This document shows, piece after piece, positions 6,317-15,799 of a stretch of DNA of 50,263 nucleotides (the first letter of the stretch is position 1; the number at the start of each line of letters is the position of its first letter). The notes below the pieces were generated by a model. That model worked only from the letters and a program-made list of their open reading frames with translations. It searched no databases and was not told the DNA's origin. The stretch is taken from contig CANQUS010000012.1 of assembly GCA_947627055.1 (NCBI GenBank), forward strand, positions 1 through 50,263, in the 5' to 3' direction. A program made the position numbers and the translations under genes. Origin of the DNA: an uncultured Clostridia bacterium (lineage in GTDB: Bacteria; Bacillota; Clostridia; Oscillospirales; Acutalibacteraceae).

Positions 6317-7627
6317 TTATTTTGCAACAGGGAGCTTATCCTCGACCTTTGAAACCTGTTTATCGGACTTCATTTTTTCTTTTGCAACAGCAAGCATCAG
6401 CTTGATCCTATTTTCCTGATTAACTCTCGGTGCGCCCGGATCGTAATCGACAGGGAAAATATTGGCATTCTCATATTTTCTTTTTAGGGAGCTTATCATT
6501 CCCTTTGCACATATATGATTTGGCAGACATCCGAACGGCTGGGTACAGACAATATTCTCATATCCGCTCTCGATAAGCTCCGCCATCTCGGCAGTCAGCA
6601 GCCAACCCTCGCCCATCTTGTTTCCGTAGCCTATCATGCCCTTTATAAGTTCCTTTGTATGAGCATAGCTTGACGGAGGCAGAAAGCCGTGATTTTTTGC
6701 ACTGTTGATGATATAGCTTTCCATCTTCGTCAGATACTTCATAGCCTCACTCAAGACGTTAAATTTAAGCTTACTTCCGCCATAAAGCTTATAATCCTCT
6801 AAACGGTTGTCTATCTTGAACAGTGCGAAGCCCATGATTCCCGGGACATTGACCTCACAGCCCTGTTCGAGCAGGAATTTCTCAAGGTTGTTGTTGCCTA
6901 GGCTTGAATACTTAACATATATTTCTCCGACGATTCCGACTTTGATTTTATCAACCTTATTCAGCTTTATTTCAGCAAAATCGGCAGCTATTTTGTCAAG
7001 ATTCTTTTCGAGCTGGCTTCCCGAAAATCCGTCTCCCTTACTCATTTCCTGTGAGAGCTTATCTATCCACATCTGAACGAGGGCGTCGCTCTCCCCCTTG
7101 TTGACCTCATATGCCTTAGTTTGATTATTAAACAACATCAAGGCGTCACCGTAGACAAGACCTGCAAGAAAACGGCGAATCATAGGAATAGTGATAGAAA
7201 AACCGCTGTTTTTCTCTAACCCGGAGAGATTCAGCGAAATAACGGGAACATTTTCAAAGCCTGCCTTTACAAGTGCCTTTCTCAAAAGGTGGATATAGTT
7301 TGACGCACGACAGCCGCCTCCGGTCTGGGTTATCATAAGGGCAGTTTTGTTTATATCGTATTTACCGCTTTGGAGAGCATGGATAAACTGACCGATAACG
7401 AGGATCGCAGGGTAGCAGGTATCGTTATGTACATATTTAAGTCCTACCTGTGCGATCTCCGGACCGTCGTCCTCCAAAAGCACATTTTTATACCCATAGT
7501 GTGTAAAGACATTTCTAATAATTGAGAAATGGATCTTCGCCATCATTGGCAAAAGAATAGTGTACTCCTTCTTCATTTCCTTAGTAAAAATAAGTCTGCC
7601 GTTCTTATCATAAACAAGCTTTGCCAT
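6317..7627 (-). CDS. 2-hydroxyacyl-CoA dehydratase-related protein (HgdB-like part of an activase system)
   Basis: A 436-residue protein from an ATG at 7627; a TTG at 7669 is also in frame but has a worse ribosome site. Key stretches are YVHNDTCYPAILVIGQFIHAL, ITQTGGGCRASNYIHLLRKAL and CTQPFGCLPNHICAKGMI, Cys-containing motifs typical of the C-terminal domain in large acyl-CoA dehydratase activase-related proteins and of HgdB/FldBC-type subunits, where cysteines bind [4Fe-4S] clusters. It begins 38 bases after the activase gene, so the pair is an operon. In many Clostridia the two parts are one ~1400-residue polypeptide; here they are separate. The substrate is unknown. Confidence 0.8.
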   Translation of the reverse strand: MAKLVYDKNGRLIFTKEMKKEYTILLPMMAKIHFSIIRNVFTHYGYKNVLLEDDGPEIAQVGLKYVHNDTCYPAILVIGQFIHALQSGKYDINKTALMITQTGGGCRASNYIHLLRKALVKAGFENVPVISLNLSGLEKNSGFSITIPMIRRFLAGLVYGDALMLFNNQTKAYEVNKGESDALVQMWIDKLSQEMSKGDGFSGSQLEKNLDKIAADFAEIKLNKVDKIKVGIVGEIYVKYSSLGNNNLEKFLLEQGCEVNVPGIMGFALFKIDNRLEDYKLYGGSKLKFNVLSEAMKYLTKMESYIINSAKNHGFLPPSSYAHTKELIKGMIGYGNKMGEGWLLTAEMAELIESGYENIVCTQPFGCLPNHICAKGMISSLKRKYENANIFPVDYDPGAPRVNQENRIKLMLAVAKEKMKSDKQVSKVEDKLPVAK

Positions 7628-7665
7628 TTGAAATTCCGTTCCTTTCCACGCATAAATTTTTAATA

Positions 7666-10584
7666 TCAATTCTTAGAATCGTTTTGCTGTATAGTAGCCA
7701 AAAGGCTTCTTATGCGGATCTTTACCGCTCCTAAATTTGTTATCTCGTCGATCTTTATTTGTGTATAAATCTTTCCGTTTTTTTCTAATATTCCTCTAAC
7801 CTCATCGGTTGTGATCGCATCAACGCCGCAACCGAACGAAACGAGCTGAACGAGGTTCATATTTGGCCTTGTCGATACATATTTCGCGGCTGAATACAGT
7901 CTTGAGTGATATGTCCACTGGTTCAGAACCGTCGTAGGGAACTTATCGACCTTACAACTGACTATATCTTCCGAGATTATTGCGACATTAAAGCCCGCTA
8001 TCAGTCTGTCGATTCCGTGATTTGTTTCAGGGTCGGCATGATACGGTCTGCCGCTCAGGACAAATATTTTTTTGCCCTCCGATTCGGCGCGCTTGATAAT
8101 GTCGTCGCCGTAAGCGCGTATTTTCGACAGATATGTTTCATATTCATCATACGCAGCTCTCGCTGCCGCTTTGACCTCTTTAATTTCTATTCCGTCAAAA
8201 TACTTCAAGAGATGCTCATACATCTTATACGGAAAGTCCTTGCGTCTGTCAATTCCGAGGTATTCACAGAAAAAGTTTACTTTTTGTATATCGCGGACAT
8301 TCGCACGAACAACCTCAGGATAGTACGCGACAACGGGGCAGTTGTAATGATTGTCGCCCTTATGCTCATCAAAGTTATATGACATACACGGATAGAAAAT
8401 ATTCTTGATACCGTTATCAATAAGCCACTGAATATGACCGTGCATGAGCTTTGCCGGGAAGCAGACAGTATCGCTGGGTATCGTATGCTGTCCGCCGAGG
8501 TACAGTTTCCTTGTTGAATACGGGGAACGAACAACCTCAAACCCGAGCTGCGTAAAAAATGTATACCAGAACGGAAAAAGCTCAAACATATTAAGCCCCA
8601 TAGGTATACCTATCTTACCTCTGCTGCCGCTTTTCGGTTCATAGCTGTCGAGGAGGTTGCGCTTATAGTCATATATATTAAAGCTTTCGTCGGGCATCCT
8701 TTTTGTAACAGGGCGTTCACACCTGTTACCCGCGATATATTTTCTGCCGTCACTAAAGGTATTCACCGTAAGGCGGCAGTTATTGCTGCACAAGCCGCAG
8801 TTTGTCATGGCTATTCTGTGGAAGAATCCCTCAAGAGCGTCACGCTTTATAATAGTGCTTTCTCCCTCTCCCCTAGAAATATCCATAGCATAGAGAGCCG
8901 CGCCGTATGCGCCCATTAAGCCGGAAATATTTGGACGAACGACCTCTCTGCCTGTTTCCTTTTCAAAAACCCGCAGAACAGCGTCATTCAGAAATGTTCC
9001 ACCCTGAACGACTATCCTGCTGCCGAGTTCACTCGCTGACGAGACCCTGATGACCTTATAGAGAGCGTTCTTCACAACGCTTATGGACAGCCCTGCGGAA
9101 ATATCCTCGATAGTCGCGCCGTCCTTCTGAGCCTGCTTGACAGATGAGTTCATAAACACCGTACAACGCGATCCGAGGTCTACGGGCTGCTTTGCGAGAA
9201 GTCCAAGCTCGGAAAATTCTTCAACCGAATACCCGAGAGTATTCGCAAATGTCTGTAAGAAGGAACCGCAGCCCGATGAGCAAGCCTCGTTGAGAAATAT
9301 ATTATCTATCGCTCCGTTGTGAATCTTAAAGCATTTTATATCCTGACCACCTATGTCAATGATAAATTCAACATCGGGCATAAAGCTCTTTGCCGCTGTC
9401 AGATGGGCGATCGTTTCAACTACTCCAATGTCTACTCCGAAAGCGTTCTTTATAATTTCCTCTCCATAGCCTGTCACAGCGGAGGAAACAATATTTATAT
9501 CGGGATTTATCTCATAGATTTTTTCGAGTATTTCCTTTACTATAGGCACGGGATTACCGCTGTTTGATTGGTACTGAGAAAACAGTATTTTCTTATCCTC
9601 CGAAACGACCGTTGCCTTGAGGGTCGTAGAGCCTGCATCTATTCCGATATATGCCTTTCCCTTATAGCCTTTCAGTTCGCCTGTTTCTACCTTTGCCTTC
9701 GCATGGCGTGCCTTAAACTCGGCAAGCTCCTTTTCGTTTTGAAAAAGCGGATTATTAAAGGCAAAGTTGCCGCTCCCTCTATACGCTTTAACCTTAGAGA
9801 TGACCTCGTCAAAGTTGATCCTTTCGTCGGCACAAAGAGCCGCTCCCATTGAAACATAATAAAGCGAATCGTCAGGGCATATACCTTCAGTTTTGAGAAC
9901 CTCGTCAAAGCTCTTTCGCAGTTCTGGCAGAAATGTGAGCGGACCGCCGAGATAAACTATTTTACCCGCGATCTCACGTCCCTGTGCAAGACCGGCAACC
10001 GTCTGATTAACAACCGCCATAAAAATGCTCTTGGCTATATCTTCCTTGCGAGCGCCTTGATTGAGAAGCGGCTGAATATCGCTTTTTGCGAAAACTCCGC
10101 ATCTCGACGCAATGGTATATGTCTTTTCGCATTTCTTCGCAAGCTCGTTGATTTCCTCAATAGGAACGTTGAGAAGCATCGCCATCTGGTCAATGAACGC
10201 CCCCGTACCTCCCGCACAGGAGCCGTTCATTCTGACGTCCATTCCGCCCGTGAGAAAGAGTATTTTCGCGTCCTCTCCTCCAAGCTCGATTATAACGTCC
10301 GCATTATCAATAAATGTATTGGCAGCAACTCTCGTGGCGTAGACCTCCTGAACAAAGTCTATGCCGCATTTCTCCGCTACACCCATTCCCGCAGATCCTG
10401 ACATCGCAAAGTATGCGTTTTCCGCACCCTTTACCTTACATCTGATGTTCTCAAGAATATCCGCTATTTTTTCGGTTATTTGCGAATAGTGCCTTTCATA
10501 TGTTTTATAAATAAGTTTATTATTATCGTCAAGTACAGCACACTTAATAGTTGTTGAACCTATGTCCAAGCCTATCTTCATCAT
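7666..10584 (-). CDS. Acyl-CoA dehydratase activase (tandem BadF/BcrA ATPase domains plus DUF2229)
   Basis: A 972-residue protein with two ASKHA ATPase domains of the BadF/BadG/BcrA/BcrD family. The first (about 1-260) starts with KIGLDIGSTTIKCAVLDD and carries NGSCAGGTGAFIDQMA and SRCGVFAKSDIQ. The second (about 310-570) starts with AYIGIDAGSTTLKATVV and carries NEACSSGCGSFLQTFA and SRCTVFMNSSVKQ. The conserved Cys positions hold the bridging [4Fe-4S] cluster in HgdC-type activators. A DUF2229 region with NCGLCSNNCRLTV follows. Known relatives use ATP hydrolysis to push an electron into a dehydratase; in these giant homologues the substrate is unknown. It is the first gene of the pair with 6317-7627. 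Confidence 0.88.
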   Translation of the reverse strand: MMKIGLDIGSTTIKCAVLDDNNKLIYKTYERHYSQITEKIADILENIRCKVKGAENAYFAMSGSAGMGVAEKCGIDFVQEVYATRVAANTFIDNADVIIELGGEDAKILFLTGGMDVRMNGSCAGGTGAFIDQMAMLLNVPIEEINELAKKCEKTYTIASRCGVFAKSDIQPLLNQGARKEDIAKSIFMAVVNQTVAGLAQGREIAGKIVYLGGPLTFLPELRKSFDEVLKTEGICPDDSLYYVSMGAALCADERINFDEVISKVKAYRGSGNFAFNNPLFQNEKELAEFKARHAKAKVETGELKGYKGKAYIGIDAGSTTLKATVVSEDKKILFSQYQSNSGNPVPIVKEILEKIYEINPDINIVSSAVTGYGEEIIKNAFGVDIGVVETIAHLTAAKSFMPDVEFIIDIGGQDIKCFKIHNGAIDNIFLNEACSSGCGSFLQTFANTLGYSVEEFSELGLLAKQPVDLGSRCTVFMNSSVKQAQKDGATIEDISAGLSISVVKNALYKVIRVSSASELGSRIVVQGGTFLNDAVLRVFEKETGREVVRPNISGLMGAYGAALYAMDISRGEGESTIIKRDALEGFFHRIAMTNCGLCSNNCRLTVNTFSDGRKYIAGNRCERPVTKRMPDESFNIYDYKRNLLDSYEPKSGSRGKIGIPMGLNMFELFPFWYTFFTQLGFEVVRSPYSTRKLYLGGQHTIPSDTVCFPAKLMHGHIQWLIDNGIKNIFYPCMSYNFDEHKGDNHYNCPVVAYYPEVVRANVRDIQKVNFFCEYLGIDRRKDFPYKMYEHLLKYFDGIEIKEVKAAARAAYDEYETYLSKIRAYGDDIIKRAESEGKKIFVLSGRPYHADPETNHGIDRLIAGFNVAIISEDIVSCKVDKFPTTVLNQWTYHSRLYSAAKYVSTRPNMNLVQLVSFGCGVDAITTDEVRGILEKNGKIYTQIKIDEITNLGAVKIRIRSLLATIQQNDSKN

Positions 10585-10994
10585 TTCTGTGCCTCATTCC
10601 CCTCTTGCTAAAGGTAATAAATAAATCAATAATGACACAAGCTATATAACGCCATATTAAAATCAACATTATATTATTATACAATATATGTCGAAAATTG
10701 TAAACACACTATTTAAAATACTTTTTTGTGGTCTGGATCGCCCTAAAAAATAATTATCATTTCGAATAATAATTATATTATAAACCATATACGTTTTAAT
10801 TCTGATTCAAAAATAAAAGACATAAAATGCGGTGTAAATCCTGTCAGGATATTGAATTTTTGGTCAGTTTGTTATATACTGCTATTATAAATGTAAAAAT
10901 TTGAGTTTAAATACGGGGATTGCCCTGTAAACACAAATATATTTTCAGATAAATTAGCGGAATGGTTGCTTATCTTTCGCGGTAAGGATAAAAT
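10585..10994. other. 410-bp divergent regulatory region
   Basis: No gene is visible. The region separates the divergent activase and nucleotide-sugar dehydratase genes. It contains two copies of the self-complementary octamer ATAATTAT (10750-10757 and 10769-10776), 19 bases apart centre to centre, which is about two helical turns and looks like a repressor site. It also contains a promoter at 10860-10888 and a small hairpin ACGGG-ATTG-CCCTGT near 10913-10928. Confidence 0.4.
10860..10888 (+). promoter_or_regulatory. SigA-type promoter for the nucleotide-sugar dehydratase gene
   Basis: TTGGTC (10860-10865) and TATTAT (10883-10888) are separated by 17 bases, leaving a leader of about 100 bases. 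Confidence 0.55.
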
Positions 10995-12866
10995 ATGAAC
11001 TTCTTGTATAAAAAACTGAAAAAGCACAGAAGGATCATTCTATTTTTATGTGACTTCTGTCTTTGGAACGTATCATACTATATATCCTTTGTGATAAATA
11101 AGGAGAGCTTTGTTCTAAAAGGCTGGGAAGAACCTTTTATGTGGGGACTTCTCTTTGTAAATATTATATTTACAATAGTTTTTCTATGCTTTAAACTTTA
11201 TAACAAGATGTGGCGGTACGCAGATATTGAGGATTTCTTTTATTCCGGTATTGCCGCTCTGACTGCCAACCTTGTGTTTATGTCGTTCACCATGATAATC
11301 GGTAACGAGGAAAATCGCATTAACTACGGCGCAAGGATATACATTATAATGGCTCTGATGTCTACATTCCTCACGCTGATGTTCCGACTTGTATATAGAT
11401 TAAACAAAATTCTCGAACGCAGAAGCGGAGAAAGGAAGGACAAAAGGCGGCTCATGATAGTCGGAGGCGGCGAGGGCGCCGCGACCGTCTTGAGCGAGCT
11501 TGCGAAGTCACCCGAAAACGAGTATATACCCATATGTATCACAGATGATGATCCTGAGAAGATCGGGAGAAGGATCGCAGGCGTCAAGGTCGAAGGTACA
11601 ACATATGAGATACCCGAAATTTGTGAACGCGAGGATATAGAGGTCATACTCTTCACGATTTCTCAGATAAACACAGCCGACAAAAAGCGTATCCTTGATA
11701 TTTGTGCAAAAACACACCTCGAGGTAAAAATCATTCCGAATGTTTACGGATTGCTCACAGAGGGGGTGCCGGTAACCTCAAAAATCCGACAGGTAGAGGT
11801 CGAGGATCTGCTGGGACGTGAACCGGTAGTATTCGACACTGAAAAATACGGCGCGTATATCAACGACAAGACAGTCCTCGTTACGGGCGGCGGCGGCTCT
11901 ATCGGTTCCGAGCTTTGCCGTCAGATAGCAAGGCTATCCCCGAAAAAGCTCATCATACTTGATATATATGAGAACAATGCCTATGAAATTCAGCAGGAGC
12001 TCATAAGAACACACCATTCAAAGCTGAATCTCGATACTCAGATAGCTTCAATTCGTGACAAAAAGAAGCTTGAATATCTTTTTAAGAATAATGATATAGA
12101 CGTTATCTTTCATGCTGCCGCTCATAAGCACGTTCCGCTCATGGAGACGACACCTGAGGAGGCAGTCAAAAACAATGTATTTGGCACACTTAACCTCGTA
12201 TGCCTTGCCGACAAATACAATGTACAGCAATTCGTTCAAATCTCGACCGACAAAGCCGTCAACCCGACCAACATCATGGGCGCTACCAAGCGTATCTGCG
12301 AGATGATAGTCCAGACGATGGACAAGCAAAGCAAAACGAAATTTGTCGCCGTAAGATTCGGCAACGTTCTCGGCTCTAACGGCTCGGTCATACCGCTTTT
12401 TAAGGAGCAGATCCAGGAGGGCGGACCAGTTACGGTCACTCATCCTGATATTATTCGATACTTTATGACTATACCGGAGGCGGTCTCACTCGTTTTGACA
12501 GCGGGCGGCCTTGCAAAGGGCGGAGAAATTTTCATTCTCGACATGGGCGAACCTGTTAAGATACTGACACTTGCGGAAAACCTTATACGGCTCTCTGGCT
12601 TCAAGCCCTATGAGGATATTGATATTGAGTTCACGGGACTTCGCCCGGGTGAAAAGCTCTATGAGGAGCTTCTGCTAAACGAGGAAGGCATGAAAAAGAC
12701 GAACAGTAAGAAGATATATATTGGAAAGCCTATAGAAATGGATGTTGACTTGTTCAAAAAGAATCTTGTAAAGCTGAAGCTCCTAGCAGGCAGAAACGAT
12801 AAGGACGGTATAGAAGCTTTGATCTCAAAAATCGTCCCGACCTTTAACCATCAAAAAAATGCATAA
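10995..12866 (+). CDS. Membrane-bound nucleotide-sugar 4,6-dehydratase (CapD/PglF family)
   Basis: A 623-residue protein with four predicted membrane helices in the first ~140 residues, a CoA-binding-like Rossmann domain (LMIVGGGEGAATVLSEL), and a C-terminal extended SDR domain with TGGGGSIGSELCRQIA at about 297-312. The segment STDKAVNPTNIMGATKR holds the region where family members replace the usual Tyr. Relatives convert UDP-GlcNAc (or UDP-GalNAc) to the 4-keto-6-deoxy sugar used in capsules, teichoic-type polymers and glycoprotein glycans. Length and domain order are normal. It is a single gene here with its own promoter and terminator, with no capsule cluster beside it. Confidence 0.9.
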   Translation: MNFLYKKLKKHRRIILFLCDFCLWNVSYYISFVINKESFVLKGWEEPFMWGLLFVNIIFTIVFLCFKLYNKMWRYADIEDFFYSGIAALTANLVFMSFTMIIGNEENRINYGARIYIIMALMSTFLTLMFRLVYRLNKILERRSGERKDKRRLMIVGGGEGAATVLSELAKSPENEYIPICITDDDPEKIGRRIAGVKVEGTTYEIPEICEREDIEVILFTISQINTADKKRILDICAKTHLEVKIIPNVYGLLTEGVPVTSKIRQVEVEDLLGREPVVFDTEKYGAYINDKTVLVTGGGGSIGSELCRQIARLSPKKLIILDIYENNAYEIQQELIRTHHSKLNLDTQIASIRDKKKLEYLFKNNDIDVIFHAAAHKHVPLMETTPEEAVKNNVFGTLNLVCLADKYNVQQFVQISTDKAVNPTNIMGATKRICEMIVQTMDKQSKTKFVAVRFGNVLGSNGSVIPLFKEQIQEGGPVTVTHPDIIRYFMTIPEAVSLVLTAGGLAKGGEIFILDMGEPVKILTLAENLIRLSGFKPYEDIDIEFTGLRPGEKLYEELLLNEEGMKKTNSKKIYIGKPIEMDVDLFKKNLVKLKLLAGRNDKDGIEALISKIVPTFNHQKNA

Positions 12867-12893
12867 AGCGTACTTTTTATCGTAAAGCGCACT

Positions 12894-12928
12894 AAAGGCT
12901 GCCGCTGAGAATTTCGCGGCAGCCTTTT
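12894..12928. terminator. Terminator after the nucleotide-sugar dehydratase
   Basis: A 12-bp GC-rich stem, AAAGGCTGCCGC with GCGGCAGCCTTT, is followed by a T-run. It lies between convergent genes. Confidence 0.9.
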
Positions 12929-12942
12929 TATATATATTAAAA

Positions 12943-14262
12943 TTATTTTTTTAAGTCTCTCACGGCGGGACCGTTTATGAGTCTGCCATCCTTTTTAAAT
13001 CGGGAACCGTGACATGGGCAGTCCCATGTCTGTTCCTCCTCGTTAAACTTCAGCCTGCACCCTAAATGTGTACACTTTCTTTCCTTTTTGCTGAAAAGCC
13101 CTTCGCCCAAGCCCTTGACGGACTGCCCTACATCTGCCAAGAGCGCTTTTGTTCCTACAGTGTGGAGCCTTTGCGGTGTATATAGATTTTCAAAGTCGTT
13201 CGCACGGTCGCAAATCATATCCGCTATTATTTCCGAGGCAAGCATAGAGGATGTCATCCCCCATTTATTAAAGCCTGTTATAACAAACAGGTTCGGTGAA
13301 TGAATACTGTATCTGCCTATAAACGGTATGCCGTCATGCGTCATACAATCCTGAGTTGACCATGTGCAGCGCACACTGCCGCAGGGGAAATCTATACGCA
13401 CATCTCGGCGCAGCTTCTCAGCATTTTTAAGGGCTCTGTCCCCCGTTCTGTGAACCTCTCCCGTAACCAAAACGGCGTTTTCGGCATTTCTGAACGAATG
13501 TCCTCCGTCAAATCCGTAATATATACCGTCAAGCTTTGTAACGCCCTCTATCGCCTCAACATAAGCGCGTTCACGGTGCTGACGCATAAAGTAAAAGCCC
13601 GGGAAATTTATTATCGGATAATTTGTAGCCATAACTATATTATCGGCACGGACCTTTCCGTTTTCACATATTACCCTATTAGCTTCAATATCAATAACCT
13701 TACTTTTTTCATATATTGTAAGTTTATCGGATATTGCCCTTGCAAATTTCATCGGATCAAACTGCGCCTGCCCATCCAAGCGAAGCGCGCCCACGGTTTT
13801 AAACGGCAGTGACGTTTCTTCAACGACATCCGTAATAACACCTATTTTACGCATTGCCTCCGCCTCATGCTCAAGCGAACGCCTGTCGTGAGTGGCATAC
13901 AGATAGCTTGGCACCGTTTCAAACGCGCACTCGATTTTTTCCTTGTCAATTATCCGTTTAAATTTTTCGACTGCCGAAAGATTGCTTGCCGCATAACGAC
14001 GTGCCGCTGTTTCACCGACCTTGTCATAAAGCTTTGAATATATAAGCCCGTGCTGAGCAGTTATTTTCGCAGTCGTTCTACCGGAAACACCCGACATTAT
14101 CCTGTCAGCCTCAAGAACTATAACATTCAGTCCTCGCCTTTGGAGCTCATATGCCGTCAAAAGCCCTGCAAGTCCCGCACCTATAACCGCCGCGTCGGCG
14201 ATAAGATTTTCCCTGAGAGCAGGTCTGCGGCGTATACCCTCCGAATCCCAGCAAGTTTCCAT
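12943..14262 (-). CDS. FAD-dependent oxidoreductase with C-terminal Rieske [2Fe-2S] domain
   Basis: A 439-residue protein. An FAD-binding Rossmann motif (VIGAGLAGLLTAYEL, about residues 26-40) starts a D-amino-acid-oxidase-like (DAO) domain. The last ~60 residues form a Rieske domain: CTHLGC, a spacer, then CPCHGSRF, giving the Cys-His...Cys-His cluster ligands. Such fusions occur in Clostridia and cyanobacteria; the electron donor and substrate are not established. The gene starts 18 bases after the rubrerythrin stop, has a GGGAG site and is clearly in one operon with it, suggesting a role in oxygen or peroxide handling. Confidence 0.88.
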   Translation of the reverse strand: METCWDSEGIRRRPALRENLIADAAVIGAGLAGLLTAYELQRRGLNVIVLEADRIMSGVSGRTTAKITAQHGLIYSKLYDKVGETAARRYAASNLSAVEKFKRIIDKEKIECAFETVPSYLYATHDRRSLEHEAEAMRKIGVITDVVEETSLPFKTVGALRLDGQAQFDPMKFARAISDKLTIYEKSKVIDIEANRVICENGKVRADNIVMATNYPIINFPGFYFMRQHRERAYVEAIEGVTKLDGIYYGFDGGHSFRNAENAVLVTGEVHRTGDRALKNAEKLRRDVRIDFPCGSVRCTWSTQDCMTHDGIPFIGRYSIHSPNLFVITGFNKWGMTSSMLASEIIADMICDRANDFENLYTPQRLHTVGTKALLADVGQSVKGLGEGLFSKKERKCTHLGCRLKFNEEEQTWDCPCHGSRFKKDGRLINGPAVRDLKK

Positions 14263-14280
14263 ATACTGCTCCCTGCCATC

Positions 14281-14820
14281 TCAATAATTTTTTGCTTGAA
14301 GCTCGAAATAGCTCTGCTTATGCTTGCATACAGGACAGATCTGCGGGGCGGTTTTGCCCTTGTGCAGATGTCCGCAGTTTCTGCATACCCAGAGCTGCTC
14401 ACCGTCCTTAGTGAATACCTTTCCCTCCCTGAGGTTCACCTGCAAAGCTCTGAACCTCTCCTCATGACTGCGTTCTATCTCAGCAACCATTGACATAACT
14501 GCCGCTATCTCCGCAAAGCCCTCCTCACGGGCAATATCCGCAAATTCCTTGTACATTTCGCTCCACTCATAGTTTTCACCGTCGGCAGCGTCCTCAAGAG
14601 CGTTGATCGTCGACGGAAGCGAACCTCCGCGCAGATACTCAAACCATATCTTTGCGTGCGCTCTCTCATTGTTTGCTGTTTCCTCAAATATATCCGCTAT
14701 TTGCTCATAGCCCTCCTTACGGGCATTTTGAGCGTAAAAGGTATATTTGTTCCGTGCCTGAGATTCACCCGAGAAAGCCGTAAGAAGATTGGCCTCCGTT
14801 CTTGAACCTTTTAATTCCAT
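14281..14820 (-). CDS. rbr: Rubrerythrin
   Basis: A 179-residue protein from the ATG at 14820, which has an excellent AAAGGGGGA site; a longer frame from 14868 has none. The N-terminal ferritin-like di-iron domain shows [40 protein letters not shown] and [16 protein letters not shown]. The C-terminal rubredoxin-like domain shows VCRNCGHLH and ICPVCKHKQ, four Cys for one Fe. Rubrerythrin reduces hydrogen peroxide in anaerobes. It is the first gene of a two-gene operon with the FAD/Rieske protein. Confidence 0.95.
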   Translation of the reverse strand: MELKGSRTEANLLTAFSGESQARNKYTFYAQNARKEGYEQIADIFEETANNERAHAKIWFEYLRGGSLPSTINALEDAADGENYEWSEMYKEFADIAREEGFAEIAAVMSMVAEIERSHEERFRALQVNLREGKVFTKDGEQLWVCRNCGHLHKGKTAPQICPVCKHKQSYFELQAKNY

Positions 14821-14932
14821 GAAAAATCCCCCTTTAATGATTCTGTTATAATTTTGGGTGGATTTCATGTGAGTTATACAATATCTTAAAAGTTTATAAA
14901 TTAAATTTTATCATTTTAGTTTTATAGTAAAG

Positions 14933-15736
14933 TCATTTTAAAATTCCCAGCGCATTACCTATTGATCCTCCTGACAAAAGATATTTTTTCATTTCTCTTT
15001 GCAGTGACGTTTTTTCCGCGAAAGTTGTATAATCCGTACTTTTTGTATTATAAAGCCACATAATAAACTCTGTATCAGGTTCACCTTTATCAATTATGTT
15101 AAATCTGCTTTGAAAGCTAATGATATTTGATCCCGGGGAAAGCATATTTTTAAGTTCAGGTGCCAACAGCCATGAATGGCATCTATATTCACATGACTTA
15201 TACTCATGAAAATGTTTTGAAAAAAACTCATATGACATATTGAGTGATTTATCACACGACGTTTTTGAAAAATCCGCATCAGAAGGTATATGAATATAGA
15301 TCACATATTTGCCATCTATTTGCTTCATCTCATACTCAAGCTCCCCAAGTCTGAACAAATGACAACCTGCCTGCCTTGCTGTCCACTACTCTCTGTCAAA
15401 AGCATATTGACCTGTCCTTTTGTAACACTCGTCAATAAATCTTGTAAAGCACTTCATCGTTGCAATAAAAATTTCATCACTTATTTCCTTATATTTATAG
15501 AAATCATATGCGTGTGCAGTTCCCTCAAGCATACATGATAAAATCTTAATATTATTTTCATCATTTCCCAGAATATTTTGAATCATAATTCTCGCATCAC
15601 GCATTTTATCATAATCGCTAAAGGCGGCTAAATATTCATTTACATTTTCAAAATCAAAACTGCTTGAAAATTCAATTACCTTATTAAATATTTCATTTTG
15701 CAAATTGATTTTTTCGCATAGCTCATATAAAGTCAT
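14933..15736 (-). pseudogene. Acyltransferase-like (GNAT_C/DUF5596-type) gene interrupted by an in-frame TAG
   Basis: Two adjacent open stretches (15736-15386 and 15358-14933) lie in the same frame and are separated by a single TAG at 15386-15388. Reading through it gives AFDRE, stop, WTARQAGCHLFRLGELEYE, where Clostridia homologues as I remember them have Trp at the stop position. The whole frame is 804 bases, 267 residues if the stop is read. The N-terminal half is helical; the C-terminal half has YVIYIHIPSDADFS, CHSWLLAPELKNML and FQSRFNII, typical of the GNAT_C acyltransferase-domain family. The upstream ATG has a perfect GGAGGG site. TGG to TAG needs one base change. Other genes here end with TAG, so general recoding is unlikely. 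Either a recent pseudogene or an assembly error. Confidence 0.75.
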
Positions 15737-15764
15737 TATTATTGCCCTCCAATATTTAATAAAA

Positions 15765-15786
15765 GAGCAGCGATTTTCGCTGCCCT
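15765..15786 (-). terminator. Terminator after lexA
   Basis: On the minus strand GGGCAGCGA pairs with TCGCTGCTC around a short loop, followed by a T-run. It separates lexA from the acyltransferase-like gene. Confidence 0.8.
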
Positions 15787-15799
15787 TAAATTAAATATT

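Noticed and set aside
10749-10776. Fur box upstream of the activase genes
   Set aside because: ATAATTAT repeats are AT-rich and only loosely like a Fur consensus; kept as an unnamed repeat pair.
14933-15736. Two independent small hypothetical genes
   Set aside because: They share one frame with only a TAG between, and the joined protein reads as one known family, so a single interrupted gene is a better explanation.
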